A stretch of 64,000 nt of DNA from Epiperipatus broadwayi (GCA_028023455.1 JAQFVV010006653.1:310001-374000), one strand, 5' to 3'; shown: positions 37,295 through 48,919, counted from the first letter of the stretch. Numbers and translations: made by a program. Notes: generated from the sequence alone by a model not told the origin.

Positions 37295-37860
37295 GAGCAA
37301 TTACATTTTTAATGTATAAACAGAAAACACACACATATAAAATTGATAATATACAAAATAGGATACACTAAGTCAAACAATAATCTACAATAATTTATAT
37401 TATGATAATTATACAATTAAAATTATATTTAGCTAAAATGGTAGTAAAAAATGACATCCTATGCCTGTAATTTCTGTATGTTTAAAACTTGGTCAATTTA
37501 AAATTTATAAATGTAAAACTAATAATTTATTTTATTTAGTATTACAATTAAGTTTAAAAGGTATTTATTAAATGAACATATTAAAATAAAATATCTGAGT
37601 ACGTTTTCAAATAAATGATTGTACAAATATTTAAAAAATAATTCAAATTAAAGTTATAATATTAAAGGTAGGGTATTATTATTACTTTTTTCTTTTCAAC
37701 CAATGTCTAAAATTTAAGTGCTTGAAATAAACCCAGACATTTATGATCAGCTGCTATTCCATATTGCCATAGCAACGGGACAAACTTACCTGTAAAAACT
37801 TAAAAGAAGTAAAGAGTTGTGGGTAATGGTGACAAATTAAGATATCAGCTGATTGGAGAC

Positions 37861-37890
37861 TATATGACCTCTTGGCAAAATTCAGTCAAT
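37861..37890 (+). promoter_or_regulatory. Core-promoter-like region, copy 1 (weak TATA)
   Basis: TATATGA at 37861 aligns with TATAAAT and TATAAAA of the other copies; TCAGTC lies 22-23 bases downstream, closer than in the others. Probably degenerate. Confidence 0.35.
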
Positions 37891-39103
37891 TTTTATTAAA
37901 TTATAATGCATCCAGGACATTGTCGAATTAAACTTTAAATTAGCTAATTTTAACTGTCTTCTTCATAATGTCAGAGTAGACAAATTCTCTCTGGGCATTT
38001 TGCCTTACTGGTAAAATGTATCTTTTCTTTGAACTAAATAGATAAACTACAGCAACAAGGATTGTCATCAAATACTATTTTTAAAGAAAAGCTTATGAGA
38101 TACTCATTATAACAGCAGTTAAATCATTTGTCTTTTCTTGAAAAATGAAATAACTTGTTTGGAAATTATAGTGATTATTTCCCTATGGATTAAAGAAAGT
38201 TAAAACTTTATGAATCTTAATCAACATATAAATTTGCAGCTTTGGAAAAACTACTTAATTCTTAATGAAGTTAACTCAATCTATAGATTATTATTTATTT
38301 GCTACGTCTTTTAAATTATTAAAATGGTCTGGATTAAGCAAAATAAATTAAGGGTATTTAAATCAAAGATTATTAAACTACTGCTCTTTAAACTACATGA
38401 TAAATGCCAATCATAAGGATACTGTAATAATGGATTTAAGATTATGAATGCCATAATTTGAAAATATGATAAATGTCATAAATTGATAAGCAGGCATTCT
38501 TAATTGGATTAATATGATAATTGTGCAATCTAGGGTAAGATTACTAAGTGTTTTTATTAAATCTCTTAAAATAATTATATTAAGTGTTACTATAGGTTTA
38601 AACCTATGAAATTAATTACCATGTGCTTTTGATTTAATGTTTAGTGCTTATATTAAGTTATTGCCAATAAATTATAAATATTGGAATATTCTAAAAAAGT
38701 GTAAATATTTCCACAGGATGTTATACCACTTGTGAAAGTAGGATTATGTGTTTAAAGAATTACTCAGTAAATTTTGCTTATAATTGTTGAATTGTTTTGT
38801 TTATAGTTATTATTAGTGTAGTAATAAGTAAATAATAAAGTTCTCAAGATAATGCTGACATATGAAGATACAAATAACAACTTTATACCATTAGTGATAA
38901 CATTGGCTATGAATTCAATATATGTGATTTCCATTTATATTGGAGATAGATTGCATTTTAGTTAAACTAACTTATAAACTTCAATAAACCTGGTCATGGT
39001 TGATTTACTTTACGTTTTATTAGTACTTAAATTCAGCTTCAAATTAATAGATAGCTAAATATTCTGAGTAGATGATTAAATCACTAAGGAATCTTATTTA
39101 TGT

Positions 39104-39383
39104 TTCAAAACAAGCAAAACTCACTATACATATTGCCACACACAGCAAGCTAGAGTAATCAATGGATGCCAGAAGGCTTGTGCACAAAATCCCTATCTAG
39201 TGCCTACTCATCCAATATCCCCAGACTAGTTTCTGGCTTGTGGTCTTCATCAGTGAGGAGCACAAACCTTCTGGCATCCATTGATTACTCTAACTTGCTG
39301 TGTGTGGCAATACATATAGTGAGTTTTTCCTGTTTTAAAACAGTTATATACAAGCATAAGAAGTGGTGGTCATGTGATGTTTA
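39104..39383 (-). mobile_element. Family A hammerhead element (copy A7)
   Basis: Inserted 3' of unit copy 1, where copy 2 has continuous related sequence. Both inverted arms are present (AGAGTAATCAATGGATGCC and GGCATCCATTGATTACTCT). Right end CATGTGATGTTTATT matches the family left end on the minus strand. Borders approximate. Confidence 0.75.
39218..39259 (-). ncRNA. Type I hammerhead ribozyme (family A)
   Basis: Minus strand: TCCTCA / CTGATGA / helix II region GAC-CACAA-GCC / GAAAC-TA-GTC / TGGGGA. Full core, 6-bp proximal helix I, C-G helix III with UA loop. Helix II has one A-C mismatch. Cleavage between 39224 and 39223. Confidence 0.7.
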
Positions 39384-40026
39384 TTGAATATTTATCTATA
39401 TAGTAGCTATGATATTTGTATAATTTGAAATGCTATACTTTGCAATAAAGCAATCAGTCTTATAGTAGCAATAAAACAGATCATATTTGTTAGTCAAGAT
39501 ATATTACTAACTAATCATTCAAACTTTAAATATAATATAAAATAATAAGTATAGCAAGATGTTCTAGTAAAAGATAAGAATGTCATAATTAATGAAGGTA
39601 TGTATTTTATATAGCATTTAGGAATGCTAATTAAATAATTTGCTGACTCCAAAAGAGCTCTGATAGGAAGAGGTTGATAATCTAATTATTGCTACAAAGA
39701 TAATTAAGGACATTATAAAACATCCTTATCCTCTTATAATTAAGATTAAGTTTTGATTTAATATTGTTCAACCTCTCCAATAGAGTACCAATGATTTTAT
39801 TTGCTGGAGAATAAACTATAATATTTATTAATATTGATATATACATGTGTATATGTCATCTGGATAAACAATAAGTACTTTTATTTTGAATCCATGTTAG
39901 ATGCCGTCACTTAATACTTGAAGACAATTGAACCAAAAAACTAACAATAAACATTTCTGTAAGATTAAGATTTATGCCTGAACAAGTATGCCAACAGCTC
40001 TTAATAAGCTTTTCAGAATATCCCTA

Positions 40027-40069
40027 TTCCCAGAGCAATTTCATGTTTTTTGGCATTCCTCAGTGAGAT
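40027..40069 (-). ncRNA. Hammerhead-like (family B), decayed
   Basis: Minus strand: ATCTCA / CTGAGGA / ATG...CAT helix II / GAAAT-TG-CTC / TGGGAA. Cleavage triplet and 16.2 changed; helix III cannot pair normally. Confidence 0.5.
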
Positions 40070-40404
40070 GCTAGAATATTTAAGCATTAGATTTAAAATA
40101 CCAGGCTTAGCTCAGCACTTTATCTAATGGTTAATTATTAAATAGAAAATCTGAAATGTTCAGACATCATTATGTCTTCAAATCCAGCTATCTAACTTAA
40201 ATAGCCATATAGGACAGAAGAAAGTTCAGATATACCATATATTAATAAGTTTAGCAATATAAAATCACCAATAATTAAGAGCAAAACAATAATTGAAAGA
40301 AAATCAAGTCTTATATCATATGGCTTAATTTAATAAGCTTGTCTTACAAATGTTATATAATGAGCCTGCCAATAGCTCTTAACAAGTTTTTCAGAATATT
40401 CATA

Positions 40405-40446
40405 TCTCCAGACTGATTTCATGCTTTTGACATTCCTCAGTGAGGT
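40405..40446 (-). ncRNA. Type I hammerhead ribozyme (family B)
   Basis: Minus strand: ACCTCA / CTGAGGA / 4-bp helix II ATGT-CAAAA-GCAT / GAAAT-CA-GTC / TGGAGA. G at position 7 is allowed. Helix I has a C-A mismatch; helix III is U-G. Distal GAATATC pairs with GATATTC-like sequence. Confidence 0.6.
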
Positions 40447-40788
40447 GTTAGGATATTCAAGCATTAAAATACCAGGTTGAGTTATTGGCATGATCATTAT
40501 ATAACATTTGTGATACAAGTTTATTAAATTAAGTCACATGATATATGACTTGATTTTCTTTCAAATACTGTTTTGCTCTTAAAACTTTCATGATTTTATA
40601 TTGCTAAAGCTATTAATATGTGGTGTAACCGAACTTCTTTCAGTCCTATATGGATATTTAAGTTAAATAGATGGATTTGAAGACATATGGATGTCTGAAA
40701 ATTTCACATTTTCTACTTAATAGTTAAATATAAGATAAAGTGCTGGGCTTGACTTGGTATTTTAAATCTAATGCTTGAATATCCTAAT

Positions 40789-40830
40789 GTCTCACTGAGG
40801 AATGCCAAAAGCATAAAATCGGTCTGGAGA
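40789..40830 (+). ncRNA. Hammerhead-like (family B), G12 mutated
   Basis: GTCTCA / CTGAGGA / perfect 4-bp helix II ATGC-CAAAA-GCAT / AAAAT-CG-GTC / TGGAGA. GAAA reads AAAA, so probably inactive. Confidence 0.55.
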
Positions 40831-41181
40831 TAGGGATATTCTGAAAAGCTTGTTAAGAGCTATTGGCACATTCATTATATAACATTTGTAATACAAGCTT
40901 GTTATATTAAGTCACATGATATATGACTTGATTTTCTTTCAATTATTGTTTTGCTCTTAAGGCTTTGGTGATTTTATATTGCTAAAGCTATTAATATATC
41001 ATGTATCTGAACTTTGTTTTGTTCTATATAGCTATTTAAGTTAGATGGATTTGAAGACATGTGGATATCTGAAATTTTCAGACATGTCTGAAAATTTCAG
41101 ATTTTCTACTTAAATAATTAATCATTAGATGAAGTGCTAGGATTGATCTGGTATTTTAAATCTAATACTTGAATATCCCAG

Positions 41182-41225
41182 CACCTCACTGAAGCATGCC
41201 AGAGGCATGCATCTGGTTTGGGGAT
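41182..41225 (+). ncRNA. Hammerhead-like (family B), decayed
   Basis: ACCTCA / CTGAAGC / 5-bp hairpin ATGCC-AGA-GGCAT / GCAT / TGGGGA. Helix I and helix II are kept but A9 and the GAAA box are lost. Confidence 0.5.
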
Positions 41226-41388
41226 ATGGATATTCTGAAAAGCTTGTTAAGAGCTATTCGCACACTCATTATATAGCATTTGTAATACAAGATTATTAAA
41301 TTAAATCATGTGATATATGACTTGATAAGAAAAATATGTATATTAACCTTATATTTTACTAGGGGAATTAATAAACATAGCCATAATC

Positions 41389-41743
41389 CTAATAGGCTTT
41401 ATTTCTTTCTTATAATTCAATAAATAGGGAAGGTCCACTGTACAGAAAAGATTAAAAATTATAATTTAGCATTGCTTTTGACCAGTCCAGTTATATAGAT
41501 AGCTATAACCCCCCCCCCCTCAATTCTATAAAACTGAATTAACGTTTGGCATACATTAAAGTTGTTTTTTTCTGCTAGGGTCAAATAAAATCTTTTATCT
41601 GCATATTTTTATTTGCAAGCAATTTCAATTTTTATTTTTCACATACCTGTCTTTGTACTATGAATCTGGCAGGCCTGTTTGAAAGCAGTGCTAAATTATA
41701 ATTTTTAATTTTTTCTCTATAGTGGACCTTCCCTATTTATTGA
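41389..41743. mobile_element. Fold-back element with 12-bp TSD
   Basis: Long inverted arms: ATTCAATAAATAGGGAAGGT, CCACTGTA and AAATTATAATTTAGCA at the left, inverses at 41683-41745. Flanked by ATAGCCATAATC at 41377-41388 and 41744-41755. Unit copy 1 has a single related site (ATAGCCAAAAAGC near 36950), which supports insertion into copy 2. Confidence 0.75.
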
Positions 41744-42114
41744 ATAGCCATAATCTGGGGAAATTTTTATTGGCTCTCTTTTCATGTTAGGTAAATCAAT
41801 CACTATTATTGGTAAGATGACAGGTTATATAGTTAAAAGTGAATTTAAAAAGTCTATTATTTTACTGCCTATTATAATAGAGTGGTAGAAGGTTACCCAA
41901 AATGTCTTCTGAACAGATTTTATTTACCAATGCATAGCAAAAATATGTGTTTCAGTTTTTCTCCTTTTTCAAATAGCGCAATTGAGTTTTTTTATATATG
42001 TGCAAACAGAAATCACACGCATAAAATTGATAGTATAGAAAATATACAAGATAGGATGCACTAGACCAATTACAATAAAGCATAATTATAAATTTATTTA
42101 AACGCACATTAATA

Positions 42115-42160
42115 TATTAAATAATATTTACTAAGGCTTTAACCTTAGTAAATATTACTT
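42115..42160. repeat. Short palindrome
   Basis: AATATTTACTAAGG, CTTTAA, CCTTAGTAAATATT: a 14-bp stem hairpin. Confidence 0.8.
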
Positions 42161-42410
42161 AATAAAGCATAATATTTAAAACATTAATGTAATAGTTATA
42201 TAACAAGAATTGAACAACCAATATTACACTTAATTAGAACAATGAAGTTTAACTTTTTTTTTGGGGGGGGGGAGGTATGTGTGTGCGTTCTTGAATTTTT
42301 TTATAATAAAATATATAGTCAATTTAAAAAGTTATTCGTGTAAAATGATTAAATGGAAATTGGTTTTATTGATTATTAAAATTCAACTAATAGATTATTT
42401 ATTTAGTCAA

Positions 42411-42504
42411 GCATTGGTGGCCTAGTGGTTAGCATAACTGCCTTCCAAGCAGTTGGCCCTAGCTCGCTTCCCAGTCAGCGCATTGCCATATCAAAAAAAA
42501 AAAA
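42411..42504 (+). repeat. tRNA-Gly-derived SINE
   Basis: GCATTGGTGGCCTAGTGGTT, AGCATA, CTGCCTTCCAAGCAG (UCC anticodon loop), CTCGCTTCCCAG, TCAGCGCATTG, poly(A) at 42493-42504. D arm and anticodon arm are close to a true tRNA-Gly(UCC); the T arm and acceptor are degraded. Confidence 0.8.
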
Positions 42505-42832
42505 TATTAATAAAATGTTGAGAACTTTAAAATGTAATCAATTAAATTATTATTGTATAATATTCTGATGTTATAAATTGTTTATATGCAAAATAAATAA
42601 TTGTATATTTTATCTGTATACTAATAATCAAAATTTAGCTATAACATTATTTTTTTAATATTTAAGTGTATTTAAAAACAATGTTTCACAATTTACTCTT
42701 TTAAAACATCCAGACACTCAAGTTCACCTGCTCTCAATTATTACATAGCAATAGAACAGAATTTATCCATAAAATCTTAAAAAGTATAGAACTCATGTAA
42801 TATTAGATGATATCACAGACCACATGATAAGC

Positions 42833-42866
42833 TATAAATATCACTCCCTGTCAAAATTTAAACAGT
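42833..42866 (+). promoter_or_regulatory. Core promoter, copy 2 (TATA plus initiator)
   Basis: TATAAATA at 42833, then ACAGTCTTTAC with its A at 42864, 31 bases downstream. Same arrangement and about 110 bp of alignable upstream sequence in copies 1 and 3. Predicted start near 42864. Confidence 0.5.
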
Positions 42867-44495
42867 CTTTACTAAATTACAGTGCACTAAGGATTATATT
42901 TAATTAAATTTTTAAATTAACCATCTTATTCACCTTTTGCAACATGGAAGAGTAGAGGAACCTACTAAGCATTTTGCCTAAAATGTATCTTCTCATCAGC
43001 CTAAATGGACAAATTACAAACAACAATAAAGATTATCACCAAATATTATTTAAAAGGAAATCAAACTTAATTACCAATGGAGTATATAAAATCACATGGG
43101 ATGCTATTACATATAAATTATTTCAGAAATCATTTCTATGAAATTGGAATAACTAGCTTGAAACAATATTAACTGCCTCTCCCTATGGATTTATTAAATA
43201 TTAGAAACTTTGTACAAATTATGGATTAGCATTCAACATATAATTGTTCTCATATGAAGGCTGTTTAAAATCTTAATGAAGATTGGGGAAAGTAACTTGA
43301 GTTAATGGATTATTTATTCTCTGCCAGATCTCATATGTTAATAAGATGACCTGAACTATAACTGGATGAATTTGCTTAAATTAATGGATTATCAAACTAC
43401 TGATTTTAATGTATGGGATAACACTAACCATTAGGATTTTATTTTCTTATTGACTCCTAAAGGATTAACTTGCTCACTGTATGCAAAACTAGTTTTAACG
43501 TCAGCCCAAGGATAACGGATTTATAATTATTGATGCTATAACCTCGAATATGACAAAGACAGTATAAATTTTCTAAAATGGATTAATTGTTACAATTGCA
43601 CAAGTTGGAATAGAAGTAATAATTGTGATTTACTGCAAATCTTTGGAAAAATCATTCTGCTAATCTCTGCTTCAAATCTTAATTTTTGAATGGATTAGTC
43701 TATCATGTGGATTTAATGTTAAGTGTATATTATTAAAATTATTTCAAGTGAAATGTCAATAATGTTTGGATACTGCTTCAAAAGTATGATATCCCCAAAT
43801 ATTTTGTGCATGGAATTTGTGGATTAGTTGTTAAAAGTGATTATCTTCAGAATTTTATTCTCAAATTATGGAATTGTTTTCTTTATAGTTATTACTGTTA
43901 TAGCTATAATATTAATAAAGTTCTCAAGATAATGCTGGTATATAAGAAGGTACAGGTAACTACTTTATAATAGTAGTAAGACATGATTATAAATATAATT
44001 TCTGTTATTATATTTTGTATTGGACATAAGTTGCATTAAGATAAATTAAGTTATAAAACCCATAAACCTGTTATATTTAACCTACTTTATGTTTTCACAT
44101 TGTTTGGTCATAAATATCCTGAGTAGATAATTATATTACCAGGGAATAATTATCTTCATTGTGCCTAGTAAAGATTATATGGCAGCTACATCATGCAACA
44201 AAGCAGTCTGGTGGTATTAATAATTTTAAACTTTTTAGTTAGTTCGGGTTTACTCCTAACCAAATATTGAAACTGTAACATATAAAATAGGCTAGACAAT
44301 GTAGCAAGTTATGCCACAAAAAATACAATGGTCAGATTTTATGAGGTTATATACTTACATAGCAATGATATGATTACCAGGTAAATAATTCACTTGTTCC
44401 TAAAAGGATTAAGAAACTATACCGAACTTAGAAATAAGATTGCTAGTGGACTTATTATCCTTGTGAAAAATTTAATGACATTGTGAAACATTCCT

Positions 44496-44700
44496 ATCCA
44501 CCTGTAATTAATGGTAGAGATTGAATGAATAGTGTACATAAAGTGCTGGGCTTGTCCTGGTATTTTTAATCTAATGCTTGAATATCCTAGAACATCACTG
44601 AGGAAGTCAATAACAGAAACTGGTCTGGGATTTGGGATATTCTGCAAAGCTTAAGAGCTTATTTGTGAGCTCTATATATAACATCTCTAATATAGTGTTT
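44496..44700 (+). mobile_element. Family B element (copy B3)
   Basis: Single sense unit: AAAGTGCTGGGCTTGTCCTG, TTTTTAATCTAATGCTTG, ribozyme, GATATTCTGCAAAGC, TATATATAACAT. Lacks the 5' half of the 383-bp unit. Confidence 0.65.
44592..44631 (+). ncRNA. Type I hammerhead (family B), helix II weak
   Basis: ACATCA / CTGAGGA / AGTCAATAACA / GAAAC-TG-GTC / TGGGAT. Core and helix III are good; helix II has lost its pairs relative to the B4 copy. Confidence 0.55.
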
Positions 44701-45499
44701 TGTATTTGCATCACATTATTGATCATACCCATAATCATAACCCCATATTAGATTATTTAAAGAGAACAAATAGTACTATTTGTAATTACTTTGCAAAGAA
44801 CTTTTGATATTAAAAGTACATTTATTGTTCACTAATATTTTGCTGTTTTTATATAATTGTTATTAATAATAAAGTCTGTTATATTTATACTATTGTCTGC
44901 CATTATGGAAATCATCATCTTTGCACATTATCAAAATAAAAGAAGTCATACTTCCATTTTGTTAAATTCATTTCCTTTATTGAATCCATTTGTATCATTT
45001 ATTGTTTTTGTCTCTAGTTGAAATACATAACCTTGGATAAGTTAAAGCTAAATTTTAATTTTATAATTCGAAATAAATATGTTAATTAGATTTAATTAAG
45101 AACCCTGAGAAAATTAATTAACTTTACCTTTAATCTAGGAGTGAGAGAGTTAGCTGCTAGCCATATCTGAATAAACATATTCATTAATTTAGAGTAAATC
45201 TTTATCCATTGTACATTGCAACACAGTTAGTGCACATCAGAACAGATTAAGAATATTTTGGTAAATTCATAAAAGTACCCTAAGATATTTAACCATTGTA
45301 ATAATTATACATATGATTTTTATACAATAATTATTTATTATTATTGCTAGAGGGATAAAACAAATATATGTTCATTTTAATTTCCTTTTCTTAAAAGCAC
45401 AACCAGTCTCCAATGCATTCCACATAAATGCACTCATCTCAACCCATTGTTTTTTGCTCCTGCCTGATTGCAACCTGAGCTTTCCCGGTTACAATATAT

Positions 45500-45860
45500 G
45501 TATATTTAATAGATAGGGTATATGAGCACAGACTTTCACAAGACCCACCACTCTCCACCCTATCTCATAACACTGATACACTTGAACACATATATGTCAA
45601 AAAGATAAATAATCACCAATATACATATTTCATGCTAAACCAGCAATCATCAATTGGTCCAGATTACTATCTCCACACATATAAGCTATAAGTGCTCAGA
45701 TATATATTAAGATAGCCAATCCTCATACTTCAATGGACAGGCTTCAATCTACTCCACACTCCAACTCTTCAACCATCCATCCAATTGAAAATCTGATGAT
45801 GGATTGCTCAAAGGCCACCCTGATGCCGAGATGCTTGTCACACTCATGTTGACCTAATGT
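45500..45860 (-). mobile_element. Family D hammerhead element (copy D3)
   Basis: Longest D copy. On the minus strand it runs from a 5' block (GGATGGTTGAAGAGTTGGAG, CCTGTCCATTGAAG) through CTTAATATAT, the ribozyme, then GTGTATCAGTGTTATGAGAT and CTCATATACCC at the tRNA-like 3' part. Borders approximate. Confidence 0.65.
45615..45658 (-). ncRNA. Type I hammerhead ribozyme (family D), C3 mutated
   Basis: Minus strand: ACCAA / TTGATGA / helix II TTGCT-GGTTT-AGCAT / GAAA / 3-bp helix III with UG loop / AUA / TTGGT. Helix I proximal 5 bp perfect; distal GTAATC faces GATTAT. C3 is U in this copy. Confidence 0.65.
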
Positions 45861-46029
45861 CAATCTGACCCCTCATGTACAGGATATAGTCTATTTTAAT
45901 ACATATACAAGGGATGGGCAGACATCTCTACTATGTAATAGCTGAAACACAATGCTTCTGTAAATTGGTTTTGTATTTAAAAAACTATAAAAATGTAAAT
46001 GTATTGGCTTTAATTTTGTATTGTTAAAC

Positions 46030-47830
46030 AAATGTATTCATCACTGTCATTGGTTGAATAGCATAGAATATAATCCATATAAAGTTCAAAAGTCTCTTAT
46101 AGTAGTATTTAAGAGAATGTATAATTTTTATAAAGCATTTAAAAATGGCTTCTCAAGCATACTTTTATGATCAATGCTTATATAAAAATATGTATGCTTA
46201 TTTTTGTCATTATTCTTATTAAGAAATAAAACTATTAAATTGTATAAATAGAGACAATTAAATTTCAGATTACATTTTTATTTACTTGGAGAACAAACAG
46301 TCCTATTTTATATTTTGTGTTTTTGTGTGTGTGGAAGCTAACGTATTTAGATTTAGTAATATTTATTGGTTTACTTTACTGGAATATTTATTAAATAATA
46401 TTATTTATTAAAAGGTTAATTTAAATCTAATCGAAATAAATATTTGAAAACTTTATAGTTTTATGATTTATTTATTTTAAATAAATTTTTGTAATATTAT
46501 TTTAAAATCCAGAAATAAAAGTGAAGCAATTGAGAAAGATTGCAATTATTATTTTCTTTTAACTTCATATTTAAATGTTGTTTATAAAATATTATCATAT
46601 TGATTCAAAAATCTTAGCATCCATCATTTTTCCCTGCAATAACCATGACATTCTTTTCCGGATTTTACAGGAAAGAGCAAAAAAAAAACAACAGAATGCA
46701 TAATGGGAAATATATGGAATCAAACATTAGGTGACTAAACGGGTATAAAAGCTGCGTTTTGGAAAAACCAGATAGTCTTTACAAATTCCCATTGCAGTCA
46801 AAATCTAAGTTTCAAATTTTTAAGTAGCCATTTTGTTTGTCATTTACATGATGATCAGCTAAAGTAACCAGTCTAGGTATTTTGCCTCTGCTGATTAAAA
46901 ATGATTTCTCATCATACTAGGAAAAAGATGAACAACAACAAATAAACCATGAAAACATCATTAATTAACTAATTAATTGTCTTCACGAAATCTCATTTAT
47001 TATAGTTAACTCTTAATGAAAAATGGATAAATTAATTTAAGGAATGCTGTCTCACAACTTCAAAAATAAATCGCTGGATTTTTTCAATTGAAAATAATAG
47101 TAAATAGTTGATATAATTGGGAAATTATATTTAGTAACTTTAAATAAGTTGCTGGTGTTTATTTTCAAATTATTGTAAAATAATTTTCTTCAAGAAAATA
47201 CGCATATTCGTTTCAATATTGTGAATTTATCTCGTCTTTAATTATGCAAGGAAAAATCTTAAATAATACGTTTTTAAAATCAAATATGCCTCCATAAACT
47301 TTGTTGCTTGGAGAAACACTTAACTTTAATTCAAAGATTAATGAAAATCACGCTGTTTGTGAATTATAAATTGTTTACTTGATCAGATATACTTCAAGTG
47401 AAAGAAGAACTGAATACTAATTTTTTGGATAAAATGATAACATCTTTTCAGATGGATTAAATTGCTGTATGGAATAAAATACGATATTTAAATAGAATAA
47501 ACACCGAAGTTTAACTTAGATTAAAAGTATACTAAAGGAATTTATTAATCTTGGTATTATGCTCTAGAAAGGATTATATTATAAAATGAAATTAATTCTG
47601 CTTTACATCATTTTTGTTGATGTTATTTTAAAAGTGTTTGTGAATTCCCAAAAACTTCGGAATATTTTTCAGATATCAATATTTCATTGGGATAAATTTT
47701 TCAATCATTGGAGGATTATTTAATGCACTTTCTCATATTGTTTCTTTCTTAATTAGTTATTATTATTATTATTAATTATAGGGGATTTGAATATAGACTT
47801 GTATTCAAATATTATGCTAAAGTACAGGTA
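46030..47830 (+). repeat. Triplicated non-coding unit, copy 3
   Basis: Most diverged copy, recognised by AAAAGTCTCTTATAGTAGTA, the promoter block, TATTTTGCCTCTGCTGAT and the terminal donor GTACAG/GTAATA at 47827/47828. No ORF. Three exact GGATTA. Confidence 0.55.
46744..46776 (+). promoter_or_regulatory. Core promoter, copy 3 (TATA plus initiator)
   Basis: TATAAAAG at 46744, then GATAGTCTTTAC with the initiator A at 46774, 30 bases downstream. The region is locally GC-richer (GGGTATAAAAGCTGCG). Strongest of the three. Confidence 0.55.
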
Positions 47831-48425
47831 ATATTTTTATTTAATATTATTATTGTTAAATGTGATTTCCCTTAGTTTTAGGTTGCATAAATGTAAGTAA
47901 CTATTAAATTTATATAAACTGTGCTATTATATGTTTTATGGGTTCTTAAGTTTCAATCTCAAAGTTAAAAGGAGCTAATCATCCTTATTTAAATGGGCAG
48001 ATATGTAAGGAATATTTTACGCATCACTCTTATGTGTTAGTAGTAATAATATGGAATAAGGTATTCTAATGATCTAATTATGTTTTATTAGTAGAGTATC
48101 ACTCCTAACACTTAGACCTGCAAATGAATCCAGTAAAAGATCTTGAGACTAAATAAATAAGTCCTACGTAGTAAATATTATTTAGGTATGTTAAGCAATA
48201 ATTGCACTTATTTCTTTTAAAAAGAGTGAAAACTTCTCCAGCATTATCAAATGAGATTGATCAATAATTGATTAGTTAGTGAAACAAACTAATTAAGGAC
48301 CACATAGAGCATTTATCATTATGATAATAATTATTATTATTCAGTATTTGAATTGAGGATCATTTTGAAATAATAAATGACATTCCTATTTAATGTTAGA
48401 TTTAGGAAACAAATATTAATATTTA

Positions 48426-48557
48426 TTAGACATTTTATATAATTTTCTTATTGTTATTATTCATTTTTATTATTTAATTTATATTGCATAATTAGACATT
48501 TTATATAATTTTCTTATTGTTATTATTCATTTTTATTATTTAATTTATATTGCATAA
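48426..48557 (+). repeat. Perfect 66-bp tandem duplication
   Basis: TTAGACATTTTATATAATTT through TATTGCATAA occurs twice head to tail with no difference seen; a recent event. Confidence 0.9.
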
Positions 48558-48919
48558 TAAATTAATTATTAATTTTTTAATACTTCTCTTTTGTCGTTAT
48601 TAAAAAAGCATTTTGACTGCCTATTTATGATATAGAGGTCATATTTGAGATATTAGATTACATACAAAATCTGTGCGGATTAATATACCATTATTGTATT
48701 GATGCTATTTAAAATACAAAGGTATTGGGTAAGATGATGTACATAAAATCCCTTTTACATTATCGTATCCTAAAAATGCATAAACACACTTTACATTCAT
48801 ACATTTATTTTCTTATTTGATATAACTTTAAGATAAATCACTAATCAACTTTATATTTAAAATTGCTAGCTTTGGTTTCAAAACACAGATTAAATTATAT
48901 ATATAATAAACATCTTCAC

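Larger units (their letters stand above)
36930..38880 (+). repeat. Triplicated non-coding unit, copy 1
   Basis: First of three diverged direct copies (others 41744-43970 and 46030-47830). Shared anchors: TAAAAGTCTCTC, the promoter-like stretch, TTTTGCCT, CCTATGGATTA, ATTATTAAACTACTG, AAGTTCTCAAGATAATGCTG. No ORF above 60 codons lies in the shared part. The splice donor seen in copies 2 and 3 reads CAAATAAC here and is lost. Confidence 0.65.
39985..41340. mobile_element. Family B array: two minus units head-to-head with two plus units
   Basis: Four ribozyme-bearing units. Predicted cleavage positions are about 378 bp apart in the minus pair and about 394 bp apart in the plus pair. Units share AAGCTTGTTAAGAGC, ATATAACATTTG, GTCACATGATATATGACTTG, GATTTTATATTGCTAAAG, TTAAGTTAGAT, GAAAATTTCAGATTTTCTAC and CTTGAATATCC. 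GAATATC upstream of each ribozyme pairs with GATATTC downstream. No ORF. The order suggests insertion of dimeric copies, either twice or as an inverted pair. Confidence 0.75.
41744..43970 (+). repeat. Triplicated non-coding unit, copy 2
   Basis: Best-preserved copy. Contains TATA box, initiator-like sequence, about 1.1 kb with no ORF of 60 codons or more after the initiator, and a consensus donor TACAG/GTAAC at 43955/43956. GGATTA occurs seven times between 43220 and 43830. A SINE sits upstream at 42411. Confidence 0.65.

Noticed and set aside
42411-42504. Genuine tRNA-Gly(UCC) gene
   Set aside because: D and anticodon arms are good but the T arm and acceptor do not pair and there is a poly(A) tail.
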